Positions 54,001 through 62,533 of a stretch of DNA of 64,000 nucleotides are shown here, one piece after another (within the stretch, counting starts at the first letter, position 1; each line of letters begins with the position of its first letter). A program made the translations under genes and the position numbers. Source of the DNA: Bin55 sp965220235 (GTDB taxonomy: Bacteria > Pseudomonadota > Gammaproteobacteria > Pseudomonadales > Azotimanducaceae); contig OZ244815.1 of the NCBI GenBank assembly GCA_965220235.1, positions 1,116,001 through 1,180,000 of the forward strand, given 5' to 3'. Under the pieces are notes generated by a model. It was not told the DNA's origin and ran no database searches. It saw nothing but the letters and a program-made list of their open reading frames with translations.

Positions 54001-56530
54001 CCGCATAGCGGCGAAAGAGGGCGAAGCTGAATTTAGAGCGGAATCAGGAAAGAGCTACTACGTCCAAGCATGGACAGAAGGAACCGTTCGACCTTCGTTG
54101 CGATTGACGTGGAACCAATTTGAAGAACGTCGTCCGGTAAACGATGATTTTGAAGATCGTACTTCACTATCTGGTAATCAGGGCGTTGTCGCAGGGACGA
54201 ACTACCGTGCGACCCTTGAGAATTTTGAGTTCTATGGGATTGAGTCAGTCGGTGCGTCCACTTGGTTCCGATGGATTGCACCTGAGGCTGGTCGTTACGA
54301 ATTCGAAGTCTCTGATGAGTTAAGAACATTCGTATTTGACGGTACGAATACCCGGTCGTTACGTCGAGTGTCGACGATGCCGAATAGGGATCGGGACTCA
54401 CAGTTCGAAGCGGAGCAGGACCGTGAGTATCAAATCGTGGTATTAGATGCGGCGGAGAGGCTAGTGCCCGACTATCAGCTGTCGTGGAGCCTTACAAGAG
54501 AACCTAGCTTCGGGTACGCAGATAACGACATGATGCGAAACGCGACGATGATTCACGGCAGATCAGGCGAGGAAACAATAGACTCGTTCGACGCTCGAAC
54601 AGTAGAACCGAACGAAGATACCAGGACAGGAGTGGGAACAGGCTGGTGGCGTTGGAATCCGCCATCGGTTGGAGATTACGTATTTCGACTTAATGGTTCT
54701 GGTGTAGGACAGCTCGCCATGCTCTCAGGTACTTCGCTGGATGATATTGAGTTTGTAGTTGCAGGAGATACGCTGCGGATCAGTACCCACGAGGAACGCC
54801 AATATTGGATCGCAGTCGGATATCAAACGAACTCGATGTTTGCTGATGTCGATGGGATTCGATTGGCAAGAAGCTTTTCGTGGGGTCCGTTGCCGTCGAA
54901 TGATCTATTCAGTTCCGCTGCGTCACTCGCGGGAACTACTGGTACGGTCACCGCCGATCACTCCTTCGCTACCTCGTCGCTCGAAGAATTTGGACACATC
55001 AGAGGACATTCTTCGTTATGGTGGGAATGGGTTGCGCCTTCTAAAGGTTGGCAACGCTTTGAACTGCAAGACTGGGAAGCTGCAGGACTCGAGGAAGAAA
55101 GCCAACAAGGCATCATTTCGGTTTACCACCAACGCAGTGAAGCCCTACCCGTATTACTCGCAACAAGCGATCATTCTTTCATAGCAAATGGTCGCGCCGA
55201 GGCAACGATTCGCGCGGAAGAAGGTGAAAGTTACCTTATCCGGACCGCTCTCCGAGCTACGCAATTGGGCGATTGGAAACCCGAACTTACGTTTTCGTAT
55301 GAACCGGTTGATGCACCCGTCTGGCAACGCTACGGGGGTCGAATCGTGGAGGTCGCTGGATTAGATGACGATATCGAAGACGAGAATCTCCTTAAACCGT
55401 CAAGTATCTCGTTAGTCGACGAGTCCGGTTTCATTGGTGTCGCGACGGGCGATGGCTTGGTCGCGTATTCAGAAGATGCGGACGGTACGTTATCTCCGAC
55501 GGCGAAGGCACGATACCTGAACTCGACGGGAAATGCAGTTGATATCAGCGATCATGCGTTGCTCCATTGGGATTCCAATGGAGATCGGCTCTACCTGATA
55601 CAACAAGATGGTATATTCGAGATTTCCAAACCTATTTCGGAAACGAGTCGCTTAACACAGTGTTCACCGAACGTCTTCGAAGGTGTTGTCCCAGAGCAAG
55701 CTCGTATCGATGCCAATAGCCAAAACATGTACGTAATGGGTGAAGATGAAATCAACGTGCACGCTATCAGAGCGTCATGCGATATCGAGCTCGTCCAAAC
55801 GGTTGGATCAGCGTTTACTTTTGGCTCAGACGTCCAGAGTCTCCGCGTGAACGAGCTTGAAGGTGCGCGTGCGATTACCTTTGATTCAAACGAGGAACGT
55901 GTTTACTCTGCCGGAGGCGATGGTCTTGTAACCTTTAGACGTACGAACGAAGGAACACTGACGCTCGAATCGATTCATGATGTTCGGGATTGGGCGATGG
56001 ACCAAAGGTTTGCCTTCAGCAGTGCATCCTTAGCCCTTGGCAGCGATGACATCCTGTTCGTAGTAGCAGCAGCTTCGCCGGTAGTGGCGGCATTCAATAT
56101 CGCTGGGCAAGGCGAAGACGAGAATCCGGAATTGCTTGACATGGTTGATTCTTTCTACTTATCTCAAGAAGATTTTCGGAGCGTTCCGTTCTACAGTCAC
56201 ATAGCTTGGCCGCAACGGAGCGAGGGATGCACAGCGGTCTCCTCATATCGTGAAGTAGATCCAGCAATTGACGTTTTCTGTGATAACCAGGTTTTCACCG
56301 TAAGTTGGGACCAGTCTACGAGATCATTGTCCGTCACGGATTGGTTCCAGTTTGAACAAGCGGATCGATTTGGGCATTTTTTGCGAGAAGGTATCCACAC
56401 GTTGTCGCCTAGGCAAATCCTCGAAAATGCGCAGCGCAATCGAAATTACGTACTTGGCACGGGGTCACTGGGGGCGTTACACATATTTGATCGAACTGCA
56501 CGCATTTCGGATAACCCATACACAGAGTAG
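51062..56530 (+). CDS. Large exported subtilisin-family (S8) protease with repeat and propeller domains
   Basis: A 1822-residue protein. The N-terminus has a hydrophobic signal or anchor (about 4-22), then a propeptide-like part. The S8 catalytic domain spans about 270-565, with Asp307 in VVDTGL, His348 in SGHGTHVTG, Asn458 in AAGNDG and Ser529 in GTSMAAPSVAG, all intact. Downstream, four repeats start with an ND motif near 870, 1023, 1155 and 1277 (ANDSITNARSIEG, VNDDFEDRTSLSG, DNDMMRNATMIHG, SNDLFSSAASLAG), the pattern of pre-peptidase C-terminal-type beta domains. The last 400 residues (about 1415-1822) look like a beta-propeller (LVAYSEDADGTLSPTAKARY, GLVTFRRTNEGTLTLESIHD). It is probably secreted or cell-surface bound; the substrate is unknown. 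Confidence 0.88.
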   Translation: MGTRIALVVGVLILIVALSLDLVSPINDIAENNTANDSLAAAVERNREVSANRASTHPNLNVVDAGSPIDDDASVARIEFNAFERGQNVALSTETAIRHGWLRTSESIERIMDSIEKSGRGWGFGWIQIASGSDRDQLSEQWRESDVQTIGFAGEFARVRLPNSRDAIDKLSQHPGVIGLGLQPPEEKIAPKLASMEHSSMTELPVLITLMEADTNGTWRTDLEANGAVVGDWLPYARAYSANVPVTAIRVLASFDYVASIEPVEVVKVLLDTAVPAMGVDGVRTYDEAAGNYSGTAGESIAVGVVDTGLNIAHADIGTNRTSVCGGNFYPDDGGDGEFDLWSDFSGHGTHVTGIIAGNGSAKLQFAGMAPSIQHIRFAKVLNRDGSGDSVTVANGVRYLLNESDCEWEGRQTEAIKPLILNMSLGGPGLRDGRGASNRNIDAVISRGTQLLVIAAGNDGLNGTSNEATAKNVLAVGAVTDAGVVNNFSSHGPTADGRLNPHVVGTGSAVNSAKGNSSSESYVQYRGTSMAAPSVAGVAALLMDVNPEFRNAPAYAKARLMSSAVKPSLTLGREEFPLTNSDGPGAFNEEYGLGLVSASVAIQDSADGHWSHGGDLGTVEPGESYEYVIEIAEGTARIDIVLTWIESPNEAVAASTVAANLDLYLDKGGDCGALACGEFASTSQIDNVEWIVVEDPEPGMYTIRFLAVNDFADPVHTGISWTTIANTDTPTLAIDAQQQSLAIESGNSFKIDLGVTVDSFLSAGTTLHMVCRSESESGCDGYEEAHWLPSSYVNRRDATQTLIDTPVSVAVPVGEVRIGDTRSVSLSVPRGVATENHTLSFIASSWNATSDVVSIAVAPDEQESVVQANRPANDSITNARSIEGESGELVLDLLLATREPGEPMFRSDDAASGVKKFFSDSRFSQRNFDQEMQSYARHGSVWYSVIAERSGPYRIRVGPEEIREGTWLAVYEGSTPLDSNRIAAKEGEAEFRAESGKSYYVQAWTEGTVRPSLRLTWNQFEERRPVNDDFEDRTSLSGNQGVVAGTNYRATLENFEFYGIESVGASTWFRWIAPEAGRYEFEVSDELRTFVFDGTNTRSLRRVSTMPNRDRDSQFEAEQDREYQIVVLDAAERLVPDYQLSWSLTREPSFGYADNDMMRNATMIHGRSGEETIDSFDARTVEPNEDTRTGVGTGWWRWNPPSVGDYVFRLNGSGVGQLAMLSGTSLDDIEFVVAGDTLRISTHEERQYWIAVGYQTNSMFADVDGIRLARSFSWGPLPSNDLFSSAASLAGTTGTVTADHSFATSSLEEFGHIRGHSSLWWEWVAPSKGWQRFELQDWEAAGLEEESQQGIISVYHQRSEALPVLLATSDHSFIANGRAEATIRAEEGESYLIRTALRATQLGDWKPELTFSYEPVDAPVWQRYGGRIVEVAGLDDDIEDENLLKPSSISLVDESGFIGVATGDGLVAYSEDADGTLSPTAKARYLNSTGNAVDISDHALLHWDSNGDRLYLIQQDGIFEISKPISETSRLTQCSPNVFEGVVPEQARIDANSQNMYVMGEDEINVHAIRASCDIELVQTVGSAFTFGSDVQSLRVNELEGARAITFDSNEERVYSAGGDGLVTFRRTNEGTLTLESIHDVRDWAMDQRFAFSSASLALGSDDILFVVAAASPVVAAFNIAGQGEDENPELLDMVDSFYLSQEDFRSVPFYSHIAWPQRSEGCTAVSSYREVDPAIDVFCDNQVFTVSWDQSTRSLSVTDWFQFEQADRFGHFLREGIHTLSPRQILENAQRNRNYVLGTGSLGALHIFDRTARISDNPYTE

Positions 56531-56538
56531 CTCCAATC

Positions 56539-58044
56539 GTGCAGTTCAGGCGATTGGACGCGAAGATATGGCAAGCTAACAGCGGTAGGCTAATCCTCAC
56601 GCTTGCCGCAGGATTGGTCTTTCCTTTTGCGTTTGCGCCATTCAACTTATGGCCGTTAGCGATTCTCTCGCTACTTTTACTGTATCAGAGCATTCAGTAC
56701 GCAAGCCGTACATCACAGATCATCGGGATTTGTTTCGTGTTTGCGATTGGGAAATACGCGTCAGGCGCGTACTGGGTCTTCGTCAGTTTAGTCAGCTTTG
56801 CAGAGATCCATCTGTTTTTAGCGATTGGGTTGTTTCTTTCGTTTTTATTCCTCACGGCTGTGCTTTTCTCGATACTTGCGTTTTTTACAACTAAGTCTCG
56901 CAGTAGCACGCTCAACGCGTTAGTTTTCGCATCCGGTCTGACCGTTGTTGAGATTCTCTTCTCGCTCCCGTGGCCACTGAGTTTTCCGTGGCTACATCTT
57001 GGCTACGCGCTTATCGATACACCCCTTAGCATATTTGCACCCTATGGCGGTGTTTGGGCGATCAGTTTTGCTGGCGCTTTCACTGCTGCCTGTATCAGTG
57101 AACTCCTAAATCGTCATTCACGACCGATGCTCACCGCAATCCTACTCTGGTGCCCTGGTCTCTTTCTAACCGTGAATCACACGATTGACAGCGAATCCAT
57201 TTCTGTTGCGCTTGTTCAGGGAGATATTTCTTTGAATGATAAGTGGAGTGAAGACGGTTGGCGGGAGTCATTAATGAAATACTCATGGTTATCGAAAATG
57301 TCCCCATCTGCGGATCTAGTCGTTTGGCCGGAGTCGGCATTACCGGTGGACTCTGTCGCGACCGTGAAGGACATTATTGATGAGTTGCAGGACCTGGACG
57401 GTCGTTTGGTCTTTGGTTCGCTGGAGACAAGAAGGGAAGCAGGTCGCACCTCAACTTTCAACGTGGTCGTTGCGCTCAAGGAGAGCGAACTTAGTTTTTT
57501 TAGAAAGGAACAGCTTGTCCCATTCGGCGAGTACATTCCCATGAGGAATTTTCTGGGTGATTTCCTGCAACCACTCGGCTACCCGATGTCAAATCTGCGA
57601 CCTGATGAAGCAGGCCAAGAGCTTCTCCAGCTTGGCGGTCTCTCGTTAGGGACTGCGATCTGCTACGAGATTGCGTATCCGCATCTCGTTCGACAGCGTG
57701 GATTCCACGCTGACCTAATTGTGGTATTGAGCGAGGATTCGTGGTTAGGTGACACGACTGGTCCATGGCAACATTTGCAGATAGCGAGAATGCGAGCCCT
57801 TGAACTTAGTCGACCATTAGTCAGAGCAACAAACGACGGAGTTACGGCGTCTATCGATGCTAACGGATCGATTGTGAAACAACTGCCTCGTTACCGTGAG
57901 GACGTACTCTTAGACACGGTGGCGCTGCAGGAAGGACGCACGGTTTTTGCTAGATTTGGTCTGCTACCGATTGCGTTACTGATAGTTTCGGTGCTACTAG
58001 TACATACGTCAGCACGCAGGTTTAGGCTGTCTCATGCCCCTTGA
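56539..58044 (+). CDS. lnt: Apolipoprotein N-acyltransferase
   Basis: A 501-residue inner-membrane enzyme that adds the third acyl chain to lipoproteins. Six or more hydrophobic segments in the first 210 residues (FPFAFAPFNLWPLAILS at the start) precede a nitrilase-like domain with Glu265 in VVWPESALP, Lys323 in FFRKEQLVPFGEYIP and Cys375 in LGTAICYEIAYP, the E-K-C triad. A final span (LLPIALLIVSVLLV) closes it. The GTG at 56539 lies eight bases after the protease stop, so the genes may be co-transcribed, although the two are unrelated in function. Usual lnt neighbours (ybeX, ybeY) are absent. Confidence 0.92.
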   Translation: MQFRRLDAKIWQANSGRLILTLAAGLVFPFAFAPFNLWPLAILSLLLLYQSIQYASRTSQIIGICFVFAIGKYASGAYWVFVSLVSFAEIHLFLAIGLFLSFLFLTAVLFSILAFFTTKSRSSTLNALVFASGLTVVEILFSLPWPLSFPWLHLGYALIDTPLSIFAPYGGVWAISFAGAFTAACISELLNRHSRPMLTAILLWCPGLFLTVNHTIDSESISVALVQGDISLNDKWSEDGWRESLMKYSWLSKMSPSADLVVWPESALPVDSVATVKDIIDELQDLDGRLVFGSLETRREAGRTSTFNVVVALKESELSFFRKEQLVPFGEYIPMRNFLGDFLQPLGYPMSNLRPDEAGQELLQLGGLSLGTAICYEIAYPHLVRQRGFHADLIVVLSEDSWLGDTTGPWQHLQIARMRALELSRPLVRATNDGVTASIDANGSIVKQLPRYREDVLLDTVALQEGRTVFARFGLLPIALLIVSVLLVHTSARRFRLSHAP

Positions 58045-58267
58045 GTTTTCCGTCGATTCTCTTTCTGGCGATTGCTTTGATGCCTTTGGATGCACATTGA
58101 ACTCAATCGCTCAGAGGCTTTATAGTGTGCGTTGATTGCATACTTGGAATAGTGTAGATAAGCGAACGAACCGCAAAACACTGAGCCACGAGGAGGCGTG
58201 GTCAACCTCTCAATTACCGAGCAAATGGTTCCAAATTCGATAGGTTTATTTACAAGGGAGTATTTGG

Positions 58268-58285
58268 TAGATCAAGAAAGATCTA
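58268..58285. promoter_or_regulatory. Dyad TAGATC-(6)-GATCTA
   Basis: An inverted repeat with six-base arms, 44 bases upstream of the sigma-54 -24 element. It could be an enhancer site for an activator, but it does not match the NtrC consensus (TGCACCA-type) that I remember. Confidence 0.35.
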
Positions 58286-58306
58286 ATAAAACCTTTATAT
58301 TTCAAT

Positions 58307-58322
58307 AAGATAAAGTTATCTT
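58307..58322. promoter_or_regulatory. Dyad AAGATAA-ag-TTATCTT
   Basis: A perfect seven-base inverted repeat with a two-base spacer that ends six bases before the sigma-54 promoter. Its position fits a repressor or IHF-like helper site more than an enhancer. Confidence 0.35.
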
Positions 58323-58328
58323 TCTCTG

Positions 58329-58344
58329 TGGCACGGTTTTTGCA
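58329..58344 (+). promoter_or_regulatory. Sigma-54 promoter of the nitrate assimilation genes
   Basis: TGGCACGGTTTTTGCA matches the -24/-12 consensus at nearly every defined position, with exactly ten bases between GG (58330-58331) and GC (58342-58343). Transcription should begin near 58355, leaving a 5' leader of about 20 bases before the nrtA ATG at 58377. Nitrogen control by NtrC or a similar activator is expected. Confidence 0.85.
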
Positions 58345-58376
58345 TATTGTCTCGCGTGATCTTATAGAAGTCAGAC

Positions 58377-59750
58377 ATGGATCGTCAATTAAAGCTGTTT
58401 GCGGCGTGGCTATATGTCGTACTAACGGGATTTGCGCACGCCGATTATCTAGACATCGAAAAAGACGAACTAACACTCGGTTTCATAAAACTCACCGACA
58501 TGGCTCCGTTAGCAATTGCTTATGAAAAAGGCTACTTTGAAGACGAAGGGTTATATGTCTCGTTAGAACCACAGGCAAATTGGAAGGTGTTGCTAGACAG
58601 GGTCATTGATGGGGAATTAGACGGCGCTCACATGCTGGCGGGTCAACCTCTTGCTTCGACGATTGGCTACGGAACACAAGCTCACATCGTGACGCCTTTC
58701 TCAATGGATCTCAACGGCAACGGGATTACTGTCTCAAACGCTATTTGGGAAAAAATGAAACCACACGTACGCGTCGTAAACGGTAAGGTGGTGCATCCTA
58801 TTTCGGCTGATGCGATTAAACCGGTAGTCGAAGAGTACGCGACCGATGGCAAGCCGTTTAACTTAGGCATGGTCTTCCCTGTATCAACTCATAACTACGA
58901 GTTGCGCTATTGGCTCGCAGCAGCGGGCATCCACCCAGGGTTCTACAGTGTTGATGACGTTTCGGGTCAAATCGAAGCGGACGTGTTTCTCTCGGTCACG
59001 CCGCCTCCCCAGATGCCAGCGACCTTAGAAGCGGGAACGATTTATGGATATTGCGTCGGCGAACCATGGAACCAGCAAGCCGTTTTCAAAGGAATCGGTG
59101 TCCCGGTAATTACGGATTACGAAATATGGAAGAACAATCCCGAAAAGGTTTTCGGGGTCACAGCTGAGTTTGCGCGATCCAACCCCAACACCACCTTAGC
59201 GCTAACGAAAGCTTTGATCCGCGCGGCAATTTGGTTAGACGAAAACAACAACGAGAATCGCGATGAAGCAGTGGAAATCCTCGCGCGATCCGAATATGTC
59301 GGCGCCGATCGGGAAGTTATCGCAAGTTCAATGACAGGTACGTTTGAGTACGAACGAGGCGATGTTCGTGACGTACCGGATTTCAACGTGTTCTTTCGCT
59401 ACTTTGCGACTTATCCGTACTACTCAGACGCAATCTGGTACTTGACCCAGATGCGTCGTTGGGGACAAATATCGGAATCTCACGACGACAGCTGGTATGT
59501 ACAGACTGCGAAGGATGTTTACAAACCCGCGACATATCTCGCTGCGGCGCGGATGTTAGTTGAGGAAGGTCTGGCGACGGAAGCAGATTTTCCATGGGAT
59601 ACAGATGGCTTTAAGGGACCGCAAGCAGATTTCATCGACGGTGTGACGTTCGACGGGCGAGAGCCGAACGCGTATCTAAATTCTCTGGAAATCGGATTGA
59701 AAGAAGGTCAATCGGTGCGTCGTGGGAACGTCGTGCTGATCGAGCAGTAG
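58377..59750 (+). CDS. nrtA: Nitrate ABC transporter, substrate-binding protein NrtA
   Basis: A 457-residue periplasmic binding protein of the NrtA/CmpA family. A signal peptide covers about 1-20 (LFAAWLYVVLTGFAHA). LTLGFIKLTDMAPLAIAYEKGYFEDEGL, MLAGQPLA, GNGITVSNAIW, FPVSTHNYELRYWLAA, YCVGEPWNQQAVFKGIGVPV and MRRWGQI are the characteristic blocks that line the nitrate site. No lipobox is seen, so it is probably soluble rather than anchored. It is the first gene of the cluster behind the sigma-54 promoter. Cyanate and bicarbonate binders are close relatives, but the nirB gene in the cluster favours nitrate or nitrite. Confidence 0.9.
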   Translation: MDRQLKLFAAWLYVVLTGFAHADYLDIEKDELTLGFIKLTDMAPLAIAYEKGYFEDEGLYVSLEPQANWKVLLDRVIDGELDGAHMLAGQPLASTIGYGTQAHIVTPFSMDLNGNGITVSNAIWEKMKPHVRVVNGKVVHPISADAIKPVVEEYATDGKPFNLGMVFPVSTHNYELRYWLAAAGIHPGFYSVDDVSGQIEADVFLSVTPPPQMPATLEAGTIYGYCVGEPWNQQAVFKGIGVPVITDYEIWKNNPEKVFGVTAEFARSNPNTTLALTKALIRAAIWLDENNNENRDEAVEILARSEYVGADREVIASSMTGTFEYERGDVRDVPDFNVFFRYFATYPYYSDAIWYLTQMRRWGQISESHDDSWYVQTAKDVYKPATYLAAARMLVEEGLATEADFPWDTDGFKGPQADFIDGVTFDGREPNAYLNSLEIGLKEGQSVRRGNVVLIEQ

Positions 59751-59768
59751 GCGACCGAGTTCAAAGTC

Positions 59769-60830
59769 ATGGACGAGAGTGCCACTATCGGAATTCGGCG
59801 TCGCGAAAGCGCCCTGATGCGCGTCGAAAAAGTCGATCGCGTTATCAGTGTGTTTGGGTTAGGGTGGATTACACCGTTGTTTCGGATCGGATTCGGGGAG
59901 GATCCGGTCGCTCAATTCCGCGAGTTTTGGCGGCTTCTCTGTGTACCCGTGTTCGCCATTTTGGCGTTTCTATTCTTATGGTCGCAGCTCGCTCAACAGG
60001 TCGAGACATCGCTCGGCACAATCCCCGGTCCGAGTAAGGTGTGGGAACAAGCACTCGTACTTCACGCCGATCACAAGACGGAACGCCAGAAAGCCGTCGC
60101 ATTCCAGGAACGCCAGGAAGTTCGTAACGCAAAACTCATTGAGCAAGGGCGTGAAGACAGAGTTAAGTGGCGTGAGTACACGGGTCGGCCGACGTATTAC
60201 GACCAGATTTGGACGTCGCTGAAGACCGTTTTCTTCGGCTTTTTACTCGCGACACTGATCGCCGTACCAATCGGGATTGCGTGTGGTCTATCACCGATCA
60301 CAAATGTTGCGATCAATCCGTTCGTGCAGGTATTCAAACCTGTTTCGCCGCTTGCATGGTTACCGATTGTCACCATGGTCGTGTCAGCACTCTACACAAC
60401 GAACGAAGGATTCTTTGCGAAATCTTTTCTCAATTCCGCTATTACGGTCACGCTATGTTCGCTATGGCCAACGCTAATCAATACGGCGCTAGGCGTCGCA
60501 AGTATCGACAAAGATCTCGTTAATGTGAGTAAGGTGCTCAAGCTCCGGACCTGGACGAAGATCACGAAGCTTGTTCTGCCGTCCGCGTTGCCACTGATTT
60601 TTACTGGTCTGCGACTTTCGCTAGGCGTTGGCTGGATGGTACTAATAGCGGCAGAAATGCTGGCACAGAATCCTGGTCTTGGGAAATTCGTTTGGGATGA
60701 GTTTCAGAACGGTTCGTCGCAATCTCTTGCCAAAATCATGGTTGCGGTTCTAACGATCGGCATCATCGGCTTTTTGCTGGACCGTGTCATGCACACGATG
60801 CAGTCTCTCATTGACGCGAATACCAAATAG
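59769..60830 (+). CDS. nrtB: Nitrate ABC transporter permease NrtB
   Basis: A 353-residue BPD-type permease. A first span (about 51-72) is followed by a hydrophilic stretch of about 80 residues rich in Arg, Glu and Gln (VLHADHKTERQKAVAFQERQ) and then the transmembrane block with the loop KVLKLRTWTKITKLVLPSALPLIFTGLRLSLGVGW, which contacts the ATPase. GRPTYYDQIWTSLKTVFFGFLLATLIAVPIG is typical NrtB. The hydrophilic insert makes it longer than cyanobacterial NrtB (about 280 residues). It begins 18 bases after nrtA. Confidence 0.88.
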   Translation: MDESATIGIRRRESALMRVEKVDRVISVFGLGWITPLFRIGFGEDPVAQFREFWRLLCVPVFAILAFLFLWSQLAQQVETSLGTIPGPSKVWEQALVLHADHKTERQKAVAFQERQEVRNAKLIEQGREDRVKWREYTGRPTYYDQIWTSLKTVFFGFLLATLIAVPIGIACGLSPITNVAINPFVQVFKPVSPLAWLPIVTMVVSALYTTNEGFFAKSFLNSAITVTLCSLWPTLINTALGVASIDKDLVNVSKVLKLRTWTKITKLVLPSALPLIFTGLRLSLGVGWMVLIAAEMLAQNPGLGKFVWDEFQNGSSQSLAKIMVAVLTIGIIGFLLDRVMHTMQSLIDANTK

Positions 60831-60840
60831 GTCCGTAATC

Positions 60841-62496
60841 GTGTCAATTCTTGAATTGGAAGAGGTAAGCGTCTCGTTTGGCGTTGGCTCGGATCGTGTC
60901 GATGTATTGCGTGATATATCGCTTCAAATCGAACAAGGCGATTTCGTTGCGGTACTTGGTTTTGCTGGCTCAGGAAAAACAACATTAGTCAACCTGCTCG
61001 CGGGACTCGAGCAACCAAGGAAAGGACGCGTACTGTTCCACGGTAAGCGAGTCGAGTCTCCTGGTCCTCAACGCAGCGTCGTGTTTCAGTCCTACTCACT
61101 GCTACCGTGGCTTACGGTCGCCGGGAACGTTGAACTCGCAGTTCAGGCAGCACATCGAGAGTTTTCGCGGGCAACGCGTCAAGAACACGCCAGACGTTAC
61201 ATCGAATTGGTCGGGTTGACACACGCATATGACCGAAAACCTGCGGCTCTATCCGGCGGAATGAAACAACGCGTTGCACTTGCGCGTACGTTGGCGATGG
61301 AGCCTGAAGTGCTTCTACTTGATGAACCATTGTCCGCATTGGATGCGCTTACTCGGACAAAATTGCAGGACGAACTTCAAGAGATCTGGCAAAGTGATCG
61401 TCGTACCGTTTTACTGGTCACGAACGACGTAAACGAAGCACTGTATCTTGCGGATCGAGTCGTATTAATCAATCCTGACGGTACGATCAGCGAGCAAATT
61501 TCGATACCGCTACCTCGGCCACGAATTCGCAGCGCCGTGAATCACAGCACGACTGCGCTAACGCTAAAAGCTCAGATTACTAGATATCTCAATGATCAGC
61601 GGGAGGAGCAATCGATTGATGAAACCCGAACTCTTCCAGACGTAACACCGTTACATGCACTACCGAAAGCGTATCGTGAGGCGTCTCGATCGCTTGTTAC
61701 AACACGCTATCTCCAGTTTTCTCAGCTCTGCAAGACCTATCCAACGAGTAACGGATCGCTGACAGTGGTCGAAGACTTTGAACTTGAGATCGACAAAGGT
61801 GAATTCATCACGCTGATTGGACATTCCGGTTGCGGTAAATCCACAGTCTTGTCGATGACTGCAGGGTTGAGCGAAATTTCCAGTGGGGCAATCGTCTTGG
61901 ACGCAAAGCACGTGGTAGATGCCGACCCTGAGCGTGCAGTCGTTTTTCAATCTCCAAGCGTGTTTCCATGGCTCACGGCTAGACAAAACGTTGCAATCGG
62001 CGTAAACCGTGTTTACCCGACTGCTACACGACAAGAACGTGAGGAGGTCGTTGACTACTACCTCGCGCGGGTGGGTTTGAGCGCGGTCGAGGATCTCGCT
62101 GCTAGAGAACTATCGAACGGAATGCGTCAGTTGGTAGGTATCGCGAGGGCTTTCGCGTTGTCGCCAAAACTCCTGCTTCTCGATGAACCTTTCGGCATGC
62201 TTGACAGCCTGACGCGTTGGGAACTACAGGATGTTCTCATGGAAGTGTGGTCACAAGCCCAAGTCACGGCGATATGTGTGACGCACGATGTCGATGAAGC
62301 CATATTGCTTGCGGATCGCGTCGTCATGATGACCAATGGACCGCACGCATGCGTAGGACATGTGATGGATGTTACGTTAGATCGGCCTCGGAATCGCAAA
62401 GCCATGCTTGAGCACCCTTCGTATGTTGGCTATCGTGAAGAGTTGCTCTGTTTCCTGGAACAAAACGAAGGAGGTCATCTGCTGAAGGCAAGCTGA
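60841..62496 (+). CDS. Fused double ATPase of the nitrate transporter (NrtC/NrtD-type)
   Basis: A 551-residue protein with two ABC ATPase domains in one chain. The first has GFAGSGKTTLVN, LSGGMKQRVALARTL and LLLDEPLSALDAL. After a linker (about 235-290) the second has GHSGCGKSTVLS, ELSNGMRQLVGIARAF and LLLDEPFGMLDSL. The second signature (LSNGM) departs from LSGGM, so that site may be weaker. In cyanobacteria NrtC and NrtD are separate. The GTG at 60841 is the sensible start, since the frame extends further up only inside nrtB. The fused chain should pair with NrtB. Confidence 0.88.
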   Translation: MSILELEEVSVSFGVGSDRVDVLRDISLQIEQGDFVAVLGFAGSGKTTLVNLLAGLEQPRKGRVLFHGKRVESPGPQRSVVFQSYSLLPWLTVAGNVELAVQAAHREFSRATRQEHARRYIELVGLTHAYDRKPAALSGGMKQRVALARTLAMEPEVLLLDEPLSALDALTRTKLQDELQEIWQSDRRTVLLVTNDVNEALYLADRVVLINPDGTISEQISIPLPRPRIRSAVNHSTTALTLKAQITRYLNDQREEQSIDETRTLPDVTPLHALPKAYREASRSLVTTRYLQFSQLCKTYPTSNGSLTVVEDFELEIDKGEFITLIGHSGCGKSTVLSMTAGLSEISSGAIVLDAKHVVDADPERAVVFQSPSVFPWLTARQNVAIGVNRVYPTATRQEREEVVDYYLARVGLSAVEDLAARELSNGMRQLVGIARAFALSPKLLLLDEPFGMLDSLTRWELQDVLMEVWSQAQVTAICVTHDVDEAILLADRVVMMTNGPHACVGHVMDVTLDRPRNRKAMLEHPSYVGYREELLCFLEQNEGGHLLKAS

Positions 62497-62533
62497 AAAG
62501 TGTTGCCATACCTCAGCAGTAAATTGAACAACG

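Larger units (their letters stand above)
58045..58376. other. Regulatory region upstream of nitrate transporter genes
   Basis: About 330 bases with no gene. The last 110 bases are AT-rich and contain two inverted repeats and a sigma-54 promoter (listed separately). A weak hairpin CCACG-aggagg-CGTGG lies at 58186-58201. I see no Rho-independent terminator for lnt. Confidence 0.5.
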
